A DNA stretch of 64,000 bases from Ascarosepion bandense. Taxonomy: Eukaryota; Mollusca; Cephalopoda; Sepiida; Sepiidae. The notes under the pieces are model-generated. The model saw only the letters and a program-made list of their open reading frames with translations. It was not told where the DNA came from and did not search any database. Below are positions 11,687-21,521 of this stretch, in pieces. The stretch covers positions 5,577,501 through 5,641,500 of the forward strand of contig JBBBDQ010000192.1 of assembly GCA_037127315.1 (NCBI GenBank). The letters are read 5' to 3'. Position 1 is the stretch's first letter. Each line of letters starts with the position of its first letter. Position numbers and translations under genes: made by a program.

Positions 11687-12097
11687 TATCGAAGCAGCAA
11701 ATAAATTTATAACATATTACATTGCATTTGAATACATGGTTCTGTTGTCATTTCGCGCTATCACGCAGTGTGACGTCATAGAACCGCGTTGCAAATTTGC
11801 GAACTGCGTTTGTTATTTTTGATAACTATTGCCGTTGCTTAGCGGAGTTTTATGTCAACACAAAATAAAATCGTCGGTGATCTCGGATGTTATTGTGTTA
11901 CCGTCTTAATAACCTCTCTGAAGATGGCTCATGTGAGCCGAAAGCTTCGAACCAAATTAATAAAAAAATTATCCAAATGTTGGAGAATTTTTGTTTACTT
12001 CTCAACTGAAATTAAAGCTAAAATACGACGTTTAGAACGGCTCATGATTAAACATAATAGACACTCATTGTCTCTTATATTTAACAGTATATGTTTA

Positions 12098-12099
<2 letters not shown>
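11684..12099 (+). mobile_element. PLE 5' fragment with hammerhead-like cassette, bounded by (TA)n
   Basis: Lies exactly between two (TA)n tracts. At 11918-11944 it has CTGAAGA, a hairpin (GGCTC...GAGCC) and GAAAG, like a decayed hammerhead core; one extra base follows CTGAAGA, so activity is unlikely. Downstream an open frame reads TEIKAKIRRLERLMIKHNRH then SLIFNSICLE, which has the pattern of the PLE N-terminus (compare YERILLKISRHN at 4.9 kb), and then runs into TA-repeat codons. Confidence 0.6.

Positions 12100-12132
<33 letters not shown>
12100..12132. repeat. (TA)n microsatellite
   Basis: About 32 bp of TA repeat. Confidence 0.96.
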
Positions 12133-12135
<3 letters not shown>

Positions 12136-12659
12136 ATTGCAAAATGTTCACCTTAGAATATGTTTAATAATTTAGAATATGTTTAATAATTCTTCATAAA
12201 AGAATATAGATACATTGTTTTGTATTATGATATAATATTAATTTAAAAATTGATGAAAAATTCACTCTGAACTGAATAAAAATAGTTTAATCATTCCAAA
12301 AGTCTCTTTAAGTCAGGTTAAAAATAAAAAAATTTTCCTTCTTTCTTTTTTGTTTTTAAAACAGCTGAGATTCATAGAAATTTAAGAGAATTACCTTTGT
12401 TGCTAATAATGTATACATATTACCAGATGTAAGCAGTCTAGACTCTAGCCGAATAAAATGAGATTTTTCCCGTAAGTATGGAAGAAAATCTTCGCATCCT
12501 CAACATATAACCTATATTTTCAAATTTTAAAGTCAACCTTCATTCTGATTAGTTAAATTAAACGCACCCATAAAATTTAAATTTTTCCGTCTTCCCCCTC
12601 CATATTAACACTTTAAATAGCAAACGTATTATTTTCTAAATTTAAATGTAAATAATTTT
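12133..12659. other. Unassigned AT-rich stretch
   Basis: Contains a 20-bp direct duplication (ttagaatatgtttaataatt) at about 12153-12191. Nothing else recognised. Confidence 0.5.
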
Positions 12660-12812
12660 CACCAAGTTATTGAACATTGCCTGATGATGAGATAAATCTC
12701 GAGACATAGAAATTTCCGTGCCGCAATGTAAATTAAATTAATTTTAAATAAAAACCAAATTTAATTATATTATGCTCTACGATTTCTGTTGTTGTATTGT
12801 GCACTTCAAAAA
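12660..12812 (+). repeat. Interspersed repeat D1 with CTGATGA-hairpin cassette, copy 1
   Basis: Recurs inverted at about 34727-34853. At 12682-12705 it has CTGATGA, a GAGA...TCTC hairpin and GAGAC, a hammerhead-like layout with GAAAC mutated to GAGAC. The AT-rich part (aattaattttaaataaaaac) forms an inverted duplication in the other copy. Confidence 0.5.
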
Positions 12813-12862
12813 AAGTAAATACCTAAGAACTCGGTATTCTAAACCTGTTGGTTCTCTTAATC

Positions 12863-12864
<2 letters not shown>

Positions 12865-12917
<53 letters not shown>
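12865..12917. repeat. (TA)n microsatellite
   Basis: About 52 bp of TA repeat bordering the inverted tandem repeat on its right. Confidence 0.97.
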
Positions 12918-12919
<2 letters not shown>

Positions 12920-12965
12920 CATAGTGATGATCCACGTATACACGTATACTGTCTTAATAATATGT

Positions 12966-13253
12966 ATAGAAAAAACTACTAAAAAGTTGTAAGTTTCAAA
13001 ATGTATTTTTCTGACAGTATTTATTTATTTCTATTATTATATTCGATATTTCAGAACGTCCTCGGCTCTTCATCAGAAGTGCCGAGGGCGGTCTGAAATA
13101 TCAAATATAATAATAGAAATAAATAAATACTGTCAGAAAAATACATTTTGAAACTTACAACCTTTTAGGAGTTTTTCCTATATATATATAGGAAAAACTC
13201 CTAAAAGGTTGTAAGTTTAAAAATGTATTTTTCTGACAGTATTTATTTATTTC

Positions 13254-13257
<4 letters not shown>
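12966..13257. mobile_element. Inverted tandem repeat A-A'-A'' (foldback)
   Basis: Arm A (12966-13066) and arm A' (13080-13180) are near-perfect inverted repeats; a third piece A'' (13190-13257) again has the orientation of A, joined by ctatatatatag. The A/A' apex on the minus strand reads CTGATGA, AGAGC, loop, GTTCT, GAAA: a hammerhead-like core with a 5-bp stem II. The outward sequence, RNIIIEINKYCQKN-like in one frame, runs into (TA)n at 13258. Confidence 0.7.

Positions 13258-13292
<35 letters not shown>
13258..13292. repeat. (TA)n microsatellite
   Basis: About 34 bp of TA repeat. Confidence 0.96.
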
Positions 13293-13293
<1 letters not shown>

Positions 13294-13830
13294 TTGCTTT
13301 TCGGATGTATACGCATATACACGCTAGAATTCTTAAAAGTTTTCCGTCTGACCAAAAAGTGTTGGAAAATAAATCTGATGTTTGGTGATTTGGATACATT
13401 TTTGGAAATGCGATGAGCCGTTATCTCTTCAGTACCTCCCGGTGTATACATACAGCCACACTTATATTCTTGTTCCCTTCCTTATCAATCACTGCTATTT
13501 CATCATTATCATCGAACTTTATCATGGTAACATATTACCAGATATCAATCCTCATCGGGTGCTTCACACTTGTTGCCTTGTTCCAAATTAAACTGTGTTC
13601 GGTAAATACCTCTTGCTGTGTTCAGAATGTGTAACCCATTATTTGCAGCACATTAAACACAGTGATTGTAAAATAATGTTATCTCTGTTATTTCATCGAG
13701 GACTCATTCAGAACAGAAAAGGCTTTCAAATTAAAACAAAATGGATTATGTACAGTCAAGTAGACACGTCTGTGACTTATCTTTAAATATGATTCAATTC
13801 ATTTGGTAAAAACATTACTTCTTTTTTGTT
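13293..13830. other. Unassigned stretch
   Basis: Short overlapping open frames at 13382-13786 have no motif I recognise and no supporting context. Confidence 0.45.
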
Positions 13831-14181
13831 TTTTAAATTCGTTATTCTGTCATAAGCATGTTCTGTTTAAATTCGTTATTCTGTCATAAGCATGTTCTGT
13901 TTAAATTCGTTATTCTGTCATAAGCATGTTCTGTTTAAATTCGTTATTCTGTCATAAGCATGTTCTGTTTAAATTCGTTATTCTGTCATAAGCATGTTCT
14001 GTTTAAATTCGTTATTCTGTCATAAGCATGTTCTGTTTAAATTCGTTATTCTGTCATAAGCATGTTCTGTTTAAAATCGTTATTCTGTCATAAGCATGTT
14101 CTGTTTAAATTCGTTATTCTGTCATAAGCATGTTCTGTTTAAATTCGTTATTCTGTCATAAGCTGTTCTGTTTAAAATCGT
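13831..14181. repeat. 34-bp tandem array, about 10 copies
   Basis: The unit is gtttaaattcgttattctg plus tcataagcatgttct. Copies are almost identical (one has aaaatcg; the last lacks cat), so the array is recent or being homogenised. There are no spacers. Confidence 0.97.
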
Positions 14182-14545
14182 GATGCCCCTACATAGTCTC
14201 AGTTCTGAATAAGCAACAACTCTTCAATTATTGATTCAATTGGATTATTTTTCTCGTTTTTATCTGTGTTTCGACCGATACACCTTGTAGCTTTCCACGG
14301 GAGCCAATTGCATTCAGTAACATTTCACTAATATAGAACGAAGCTCTTTATTTAATCTGCCTTCTTCCTATTACGTCTGTTTTTCTTTCTCCAGAATTTT
14401 TCAGAATTATTTTAGGTTGTCGCTCTATCTGTCTGAAAAACCAGGGATTGATATTCAAGGCATCAGATATGCTTTAAAAAATTATTTGTACTTCTGGTGA
14501 GAATGCTTCATTTCAAAATAGATATATACTAAGCATAACTTAAGA
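14182..14545. other. Unassigned stretch
   Basis: Nothing recognised. Confidence 0.4.
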
Positions 14546-14650
14546 TGTGGCACAAGGTTGAAAATATGGAGGACGTTGAGGATCGAACTCACTATTCAGT
14601 CGTAAGTGCTCTAGCAAGACAACTATTATACCAAGTCGATATATACTCTC
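14546..14650 (-). mobile_element. tRNA-derived SINE (family D), copy 1
   Basis: Read on the minus strand, ATACCAAG-type sequence is replaced by TGGTATAATAG (A-box-like) and GAGTTCGATCCTCAAC (B-box-like), followed by a CCTTGTGCCACATC block. The same order occurs at 52970-53098 and 62036-62152. Confidence 0.65.
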
Positions 14651-15190
14651 GTCTTATTCTATTAAAACACTACTACCATTAAGATTACTATAAGTTCGAA
14701 AAAATAGCAGAGAAAACAATTGTGCAGTAATTCTGTCAACCCTTTTTGTGTTGATTTTGGTGGTCTTAATTGCACCGACCTTTATTTAAAAAGAAATATT
14801 AATATGTAACAGCTACTCGTATATCGTGTAATGATAATTAGTAAAACAAATTGTAAGAAAAATAACACGTTTTAGTTAGAAGCTATACCTATTGAAAGAA
14901 ACAATAATTAACAAAATCACTTAAAAATGTATTTCAAATCGTAGAACCCAGTCACGCCAGATTCTCGTAATATCATACTTTTTAATTCAAAGATAATGTC
15001 ACGTGACATCAAATATATATATTCAAACGTTATTTCTGTTTTAAGCAGGGTGTATTATGTCTATCAGCCTGCGCACTCGCGAAAACTTAATAAGGAACCT
15101 GCCTAACACTTAGTAGAAGACACCACCATTTAACAGTCTGCTTTAGACCGTTCGGTAAAAGAGAAAAACCACAGCTCAGTGATGTTCTGT
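14651..15190. other. Stretch with a family B fragment
   Basis: About 15045-15100 (gtattatgtctatcagcctg, cgcactcgcgaaaactt) matches the terminal family B arm at 6530. The remainder is unassigned. Confidence 0.45.
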
Positions 15191-15217
15191 TTGTTCTTTA
15201 AGGCAAAGTTCACCTAA

Positions 15218-16390
15218 GTGCGGGTTCGTCAAAGACACCGGAACAAGGAACGCGATATTTATGCTCAGAATGTTATCAGAAAGGGAAATACAAATGCAGA
15301 AGGACGTGTACCTGTGTTTTATAGATTACGCAAAGGCGTTCGACAAAGTACGCCAAAAAGTCTTGATAGAGATGCTTGGCAACCTTGCCATATTCAGGAA
15401 AGACATTAGAATAATCAAGAACCTATACTGGAAACAAACCGCCTGCAATAAAAATGAGTGCAAGACAAAGATGTGTCTCCTCAACGCATCTATTCAACCG
15501 ATGCAGCGAAGCAATCTTGAGAGAAATAGAAGTCCTGCCAGGATTCGTTATTGGCGGCCACAATCTTAACAATACAAGATATGCAGATGACACAGTGTTG
15601 ATAGCAGACACGAAAAGGAAACTACAAGATATCCTACAGAAGGTAGCAAGGGAAGAAAGGACTAAACATAAACAACAAAAACTGAATGCAAAAAGTGGAT
15701 CCCAAAAGGCCAATTACAGAACGGGGAAACTAAAATCAAACAGGCGCAGAAATGTAAATACCTGGGAATTGTTCTGACACAGGACGGAAATCGCAATACT
15801 GAGGTCCGAAATTGTATTGGGATGGCCAATGACGCATTCCAAAAGCTAAGCAGAGTATTGCGAGACAGGAAAAATTCGTTGGATTGTTTCCAACGAAATT
15901 TTCCTGTCTCTCAGTACTGAAAAGAGTACTGAACTGTTACGTGATATCCGTCTTCCTTTATGGCAGCGAATGCTGGACGATCTCCTCAAAAATGAAGGAA
16001 ATACTTGAAGCAACCATAATGTGGTTCTACAGAGGGATGCTGAGGATAACATGGACCGAACAACGACGAGATTTTGGAGAGGATGGAAACGAAAAAGAAA
16101 CTTATATTAAACATATAGAAGAGACAGTTGAAGTTTCTGGGCCACGTAATGAGTAAGGAAGACTTAGAGAATCTGATACTCACAGAACGAACAGGGGAGG
16201 GAAAGAGAAACAGGAAAGCAAGGTGTGACCTGCTTGATGGGCTTGAAGATGAAGTATGTAGATGACAGAGCAGTGTTTGGGAGAAATACCAAGAGAGGTG
16301 TTAAACGCTACAAGGGGTGGGGAGATATGGACGGCCATGATTGCCTTCGTCTTGAAGGGACATGGCACATTAAAAACACCTTGTTCAGTT
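15218..16390 (+). pseudogene. LINE reverse transcriptase to 3' end, family L1x, broken
   Basis: Reads from inside the RT domain to the LINE 3' end. Visible motifs: MLSEREIQMQKD, YLCFIDYAKAFDKV (RT motif with the first catalytic Asp), a gap, then TRYADDTVLIAD (catalytic YADD). Further on come YGSECWTISSKM, WFYRGMLRITWTEQ and LKFLGHVM-like sequence. The parts lie in different frames, with several shifts and an internal loss between FDKV...NLYWKQ and the YADD block. An odd local palindrome at 15862-15910 interrupts the coding sequence. RT and target-primed insertion is the known family role; this copy is dead. Confidence 0.8.
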
Positions 16391-16757
16391 ATTCTTTCTT
16401 GAAAGCTTTTATCTGCTCAGTTTTGTATCCGAAATATAAACAAAGCAATTTCTAAAGAATTAATTGATTTTTTCAATCCGACATTTTTATTACTTCAAAC
16501 ATCATTGTTAGTAGTAACTCGTACTTGAAATGAATGACCGTTTTTTTAAACAGTATGTATCATTCGAGAAAACAGAATAAAGAAAATGTGCTTTCCGACA
16601 GGATTTGAACCGTGATGCTCTCTAAAGCACGACTTATTAAACGGTGATTTCTCCTACAAAGATGGACGCAAGTTCGAGCCCTGTCAGAGAGTACATTTCA
16701 TTGATTAGGTTTCATCGAATGCTCAGGCCAATAGACGTTATGTACACTGTGTGAAAC

Positions 16758-17116
16758 TGTTGTGGATTTTTGTTGAGAAACTGCCAAAGATAATAAATAA
16801 CAAAAACAGATACGGAGATAGAAAATGTAAGTTATATTGAACAAAAATATACAAACTGGAACACGGGTTAGTCAGTTCAGGAATACTAGGAATACTATTA
16901 GTAGAAACAATATATACAGTCTTGTAGTGAAGAAGTATGTCCCGGTAATGAGTCTATATCCAAAACAACTCCAACTTGCAATGCACCAATTTACTGACCA
17001 ACTAACTTCTTACTAACTCTCTTTGACAACCACTCTGTCGTTCTCTGTATAGGCAGTATTATATGTACACATAAGGCGAGTCCATTCTTATGTGCAAAAA
17101 GGGGTGCTCCCCAACA
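16758..17116 (-). repeat. 3' LTR of the Gypsy-like element
   Basis: 359 bp; on the minus strand starts TGTTGGGGAGCACCCC and ends ATCCACAACA. Preceded by a purine-rich tract (AAAAAAGAAGCTACGGAGGGAG) cut short here to AAAAAAGAAG...GGAGGGAG at 17117-17150. It is similar but not identical to the other LTR, with several substitutions and small indels, so the insertion is old. Confidence 0.9.
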
Positions 17117-17205
17117 ACTCCCTCCGTAGCTTCTTTTTTGGGAGGAGCTAGCGTTTTTTTTTTGTTTTTTTTTTTGTTTGTTTGTTTGTTTGGGATCTAA
17201 TATTC

Positions 17206-17960
17206 TCAACAGCTTCCAAAATATTTCTTTTTTTTTTTCAACGCGACAACGTTTTTTGAGAATGACGAGATTGGCTCTTCATTCCTTCTTTGTTGGTTGG
17301 TGTATCTCACTTGTTCGCCTGGTTTGTAAGTTTTCCCGGTAACTATCGGTGTAATAAATACAGGTTGCATATTCTTCTGCATAATTTCTGTTGTAAATTT
17401 GTTATTGCTTGAGAATACCTCTCTTTTCAATACTGAAGTTTCCGCCGTTACGCCTTTTATTTGTTTTACAACACTAGTTAATGGGTAAATCCCATATATT
17501 AAATTTTTGAATCCAGTCCGTTCCTACCAGGTTATGTGTGTTTTTCGTAAGTTAGATTTTTAGTTTTTTGGTCTTTCCTTGAAATTTTACATTCACGATA
17601 ATTTCGCCTTCCAATTTAATCCTTTTTCCTGTTATCGATTTCGCATTTTTTTTTAGTATGTAACATGGTCGACCTGTTCAATGTCCTCCATGTCTGTAAA
17701 TTTATTATTGTTAAGTTCGACCCCGAATCCAATTGCAATTTGGTCTTCTTATTCAATATTTCCAGTTCTACATATTTTCCGGTGTTTTTATTGTTATATT
17801 TCACTCTAGAAGATCTTACCCTACTAGGTTTGTTTTTGTTTCTGCATACTGCTGCTTTGTGTCCTATCTTACCACACGCTTGACAATTTTTGTACTTGAA
17901 AAAACAGTCTTTAGACCAATGCCATCCACCACACCTGCAGCCGGCAGAAGGGGTTGGGGC
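17206..17960 (-). pseudogene. Zinc knuckle and aspartic protease region of the Gypsy-like element
   Basis: On the minus strand, 17940-17830 reads CRCGGWHWSKDC then CQACGKIGHKAAVC, the paired zinc knuckles of the K02A2.6-like Gypsy group. These are followed by the retropepsin motif LQLDSGSNLTII (catalytic Asp near 17715) and a NLVGTDWI block near 17530, the usual end of the protease. About 100 further residues without a motif (MQPVFITPIVTGK) precede the LTR. Frame changes and stops occur. Protease would cleave the polyprotein in the family. Confidence 0.8.
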
Positions 17961-18119
17961 TTGTTTTTTCTTGGATTCTTGTCAAACGTAGTTTTGTATC
18001 TCTTCTCTTTTGCATTATAATCTTGTTTTGCTTTTGGGGCGGGTACAAAACGTAAATTTCTTTTTACCTTTCGAATGTGCACAACTCCTGACTCTTCGAT
18101 GTCCTTGCTATCTTTCTTT

Positions 18120-18830
18120 ATACTGAGGCATTTCTGGCAACCTCTGACAGTTTTTGTAGTGTTAGACCTGGATCGTTTTGAAGTTTGGTCAGCATTCGTT
18201 TTCTCATTTCGCTGTCTTTAGCAGCAACTAGTCCTTGGACAAATATGAGACACTTGAAGTTGTCTGGGGTTAGCTCCGCCAATTTAAAATCGTCACAGTG
18301 TTCCAGGCGATAGCTGCGAATGTAGAATAGTCCTCGTTTTCGTCTTTTCTGAGATTAAGGCATTTCCACCTTTTATGGAACAATGAGATTTTAGGGCAAA
18401 ATAGCTCCGTGAGGCCTGTCACTACCTCGTCGAACGTTAAATCGTTCGTCTTTTTTGGGAGAATATAATCTACGAATTTAGTGTGTTCGTCCGTCCCTAA
18501 TTTTTTGAGTAAAAGTCTTAATTTTTTCTTTTCACTCCAGTGCTGGCAGTTGATATTAATAATATCTTCATATCGCCTGTAATACTCTCTAAAATCTTTG
18601 TCTTCCTTAATTGAGTATTTAAAAATTTCAATAGTGTTCCACACAGCATCTTGCGAAAATGTCTCCTCCTTTTTCGTGTTCCTTTCTAGAGCTGTACTTG
18701 TTAATTTTAATAATAGTTCTTGTAATTGTGATTGCCTTTCTTGCATTTCCATATATCTTTCTTCATTTGCTTTTCTTCGCTTCTCTTAATGAGTTCCAGT
18801 ATTCCTTTCTGAAATTCCTCCATGATTTGC
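18120..18830 (-). pseudogene. Gag pseudogene of the Gypsy-like element
   Basis: The longest open part, 18752-18270, reads AVWNTIEIFKYSIKED, FREYYRRYEDIININC and SEKKKLRLLLKKLG, LTFDEVVTGLTELF, CLNLRKDENEDYSTFAA. This is the Gypsy capsid pattern, including the YxxF-type RRYEDI block. An ATG near 18824 is in a different frame, so a frameshift separates the N-terminus, and the frame is lost again after 18270. Gag forms the retrotransposon particle. Confidence 0.78.
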
Positions 18831-18929
18831 TGCTTCGATTCCGTGAAGGGTTTGGATTTTTTAACGATTTTTTTCTAGCAATTAATTTCGACCGTTTTTT
18901 GTTTTTCTTCTATCTCTCTGTGATAGTGT

Positions 18930-19305
18930 CGCCAAATTGTTTGTGGTCGTCTTGTTGTTCGAATCCTCGTAGTGAACTTTGTTAAAGTGACTCAATGTTT
19001 ACATGAACGTAAGTTCGTCACAAATTTGTTGTGCAACTTGTGTACGAATCTACTTCACCAATTTGTTGTTGTCGACGCCTCTGTATGTGAGTTTCGAGAT
19101 CCTCGTCGCTAATTTGTTGTTCCTTGGGGTTATACTTGAGTTCGCGTTCTTTTTTCGCCAATTTGTTTTTTGCGACTGATGTGAAAAACATTTTTTCCCT
19201 GCGTGAACTTGTTTGAAATCCTTCGTCGCCAATTTGTTGTTGGCGACTGACTTGAAAACGTATTTTTTCTCCGCGTGAATGTGTTCGAATCCTTTGTCGC
19301 CAATT
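18930..19305 (-). repeat. Repeated primer-binding-site-like units in the leader
   Basis: Directly inside the 5' LTR, AACAAATTGGCGACAAAGGA sits where the primer-binding site belongs. Near-copies of CAACAAATTGGCGACGAAGG follow at about 19240, 19210, 19160, 19110 and 19060, plus a decayed one (CAATTTGGCGACACTATC) near 18930. Spacing is about 40-60 bp. The units decay with distance. Confidence 0.7.
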
Positions 19306-19648
19306 TGTTGTGGATTCTTGTTGAGAAACCACTCAAAATAATAAATGACAAAAGCAGATATGGAGATAGAAAATGTAAGTTATATTGAATAAAAATAGAC
19401 AAAGTGGAACACAGGTTAGTCAATTCAGGAATATTAGGAATACTATTAGTAGAAACAATACATATAGTCCTGTAGTGAAGAAGTATCTTCGGGTAATGAG
19501 TCTATATCCAAAATAACTCCAACTTACAATGCACCAACTAACTCCTTACTCTCTTTGACAACCACTCTGCTGTTCTGTGTATAGGCAGGATTATATGTAC
19601 ACATCAGGCGAGTTCATTCTTATGTGCAAAAAGGGGTGCACCCCAACA
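19306..19648 (-). repeat. 5' LTR of the Gypsy-like element
   Basis: 343 bp; on the minus strand starts TGTTGGGGTGCACCCC and ends AATCCACAACA, immediately before the primer-binding region. Confidence 0.9.
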
Positions 19649-19754
19649 GAAACAAAAAAAAAAACAACAAAAAAACGGTGTTTATTTCAAACACAGGTAT
19701 GAACTAAAAATAACGATTAAAGTAATAAACATGTATGAATAAAATAAATCCATT

Positions 19755-19758
<4 letters not shown>

Positions 19759-19838
<80 letters not shown>
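19759..19838. repeat. (TA)n microsatellite
   Basis: About 80 bp of TA repeat, the longest in the window. Confidence 0.98.
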
Positions 19839-19841
<3 letters not shown>

Positions 19842-19880
19842 TGGTGCGTTTGCGTGTATTTATAGGTATACATATTTGAA

Positions 19881-20175
19881 TCTGTTCGCTGTGGTGTAAT
19901 GGATATCGACTCAGAATGAGAAATAGGAGTGTTGAGTTCGAATCCCATCGGAATTCATTTCATTTACACATTTTTACGCCCTTTGGAAAGGTATTAACCC
20001 ATCTTTTCTCCCCCAGCTATGGGTAGAATAGCAGAACTGATTGAGTTCTATAACCTTGGTTGGTAACCGGTCTCCCGGAGAAAGTAACGGCAGCATACTA
20101 TTGGAAAATCTGCCTAGTCTATCCTTGATCGAAAGATACATGATCGCCCAAGTGTATACTTGTATTGCAATTAAG
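19881..20175 (+). mobile_element. tRNA-derived SINE (family A)
   Basis: Head ctgtggtgtaatggatatcg, B-box-like GAGTTCGAATCCC, then the family body with ctataaccttggttggtaac and catgatcgcccaagtg. Near full length but diverged. Confidence 0.85.
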
Positions 20176-21401
20176 CTACTGATGTATTTGAAATTATATG
20201 ATTTTACAATTTGTAAAATAAAATTGCAACAATTTTACGTAAAAATAAACAATGTGTGAGCGTGACCGTCTATATATAATGGAGATACAAGTTAGCTGAT
20301 AATTCGTCGTAGTTGAGAGGGCAAGAAAAAATACATCCTTTTCTACAAGTCTGGCACAAGGCTAAATGCATAAAAAATAACTACTACGGAATAGTATTTT
20401 TGCAAAATTAGCCGGCTAGCCATTATTCATCTGTGAGTAATGACATTATATATTTTCTCTATAAAGCTCAATATTACGAACATTTCAAATAACATTTCAT
20501 AACATTTCACCATTACTATGAAAAGTTGTATCTAAAAAAAATAAACTTATTGTCACAATGTAAATAAATTGTAGTTTTAAAATTTGCTGCAATTGTTGGT
20601 AGTTTTTATTATAGTGACAATGATATAACTAATGTCTTTATACATACACTCTCCTCCGTTACACACAAATGTAACGTAATTGAAGACTTTCTCGTAATGT
20701 AAGTTAGTCTTTCAAGACATTGATAATTTGAATGCAACTAAATGTTCGATAGTTTAGGCCTTGTGTCAGATTTAGTTAATTCGGACCGAATCACAAAGAA
20801 TAGTTTGACAAAAGAACACGTCAAAGAAAAGAAAAAAGAAAAAAAAAAGGAAAAGAAAAGAAAAGAAAAGAAAAGAAAAGAAAGAAAACTTGTACAAAAT
20901 GAAAAAAATTGGGAAAAGTTACCGTGATCTATTTGGTTAACGCCCTATCGTGCGTCCTGAGCTTGAAAGAGAAAAACAAACTAAGCAGGTGTAAAAAGGC
21001 TTGAGACAAGCGTTCTTTTATTTTCGTTTCAAATTACGTACATTATTTACATGTTTATTTTTAGTATTGATATCGTTGTTAATTTTTCTTGATTAGCGAT
21101 TTCGACTCATCATTTACCAAGTCTTTCATCTTAGAAAGTGTAAGAATTTTTGTTAGCAGTAACACAGTTGCACAATCTGTTGTACTTTAGATAACGATGA
21201 ATAATAAAAGATTTTTTACCTCAAGTTTGCGCGGTACCTAACTATTTCCGAATTACAATTTGCATTTGAAGAACCTGGTTGGCTATTTTAGGTGGGGTAA
21301 TATTTTCAAATATTTAGGATTTGATTTTTGACATGGTTTTGTGCCTGTACTCGACCTGTCTCAGAATACTCTCGTAATTGACTTACTTTCTTATAACAAG
21401 A
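20176..21401. other. Unassigned stretch with purine microsatellite
   Basis: Contains (AAAAG)n at about 20820-20882 and otherwise no gene or repeat I recognise. Confidence 0.5.
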
Positions 21402-21521
21402 GACTTACGGCCACTTCATGTTGAAACATTGGTTCCTGTACGATCACCGAAGTTAGGCAACGTCGAGCCTAATCAGTACTTAGATGGGTGACCGCTTGTG
21501 AATACCAGGTGCTGTAAGCTT
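21402..21521 (+). pseudogene. 5S rRNA pseudogene, full length (120 bp)
   Basis: Exactly 120 bp, the normal 5S length. Blocks match eukaryotic 5S: acttacggccac at the start, tgtacgatcaccgaagttag, gcaacgtcgagcct, and a well-kept internal promoter region agtacttagatgggtgacc. It ends ataccaggtgctgtaagctt. Changes in the 5' third (cacttcatgttgaaacattg) make it unlikely to be a functional 5S. There is no T-run terminator: it joins a SINE head directly. Confidence 0.85.

Larger units (their letters stand above)
16758..19648 (-). mobile_element. LTR retrotransposon (Gypsy, K02A2.6-like), lacking pol beyond protease
   Basis: Two LTRs (16758-17116 and 19306-19648), in direct orientation, flank a 2.19-kb interior. 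A 5-bp target duplication GAAAC lies at 16753-16757 and 19649-19653. On the minus strand the order is 5' LTR, primer-binding region, Gag, zinc knuckle, protease, polypurine tract, 3' LTR. No RT, RNase H or integrase sequence is present: about 390 bp separate the protease end from the LTR. It would need proteins from an intact relative to move. Confidence 0.9.
16506..19720. mobile_element. Foldback element (terminal family B) split by an LTR retrotransposon
   Basis: The left part 16506-16757 starts tactcgtacttgaaatg-like sequence, has aaaaaaacag, cattcgagaaaacag, a tRNA-like middle (aggatttgaaccgtgatg; gcaagttcgagccctgtc) and then an inverted second arm. The missing end of the second arm (aaaaaacggtgtttatttc, aggtatgaact) appears after the LTR element at 19649-19720. 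Rejoining across the 5-bp target duplication GAAAC gives a continuous arm, so the LTR element inserted into an existing palindrome. Confidence 0.7.

Noticed and set aside
11918..11944. Functional hammerhead at 11.9 kb
   Set aside because: An extra base lies between CTGAAGA and stem II, GAAAG replaces GAAAC and no GUH with stem I could be placed. I keep it only as a decayed relative.
13831..14181. Regular 34-bp repeats that could suggest a CRISPR array
   Set aside because: The repeats are directly adjacent with no spacers, and the surrounding DNA is eukaryotic.
15218..16390. A working LINE reverse transcriptase
   Set aside because: Motifs are in different frames, part of the domain is missing and a palindrome interrupts the sequence.
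21402..21521. A functional 5S rRNA gene
   Set aside because: The 5' third is too changed to pair normally and there is no T-run terminator.
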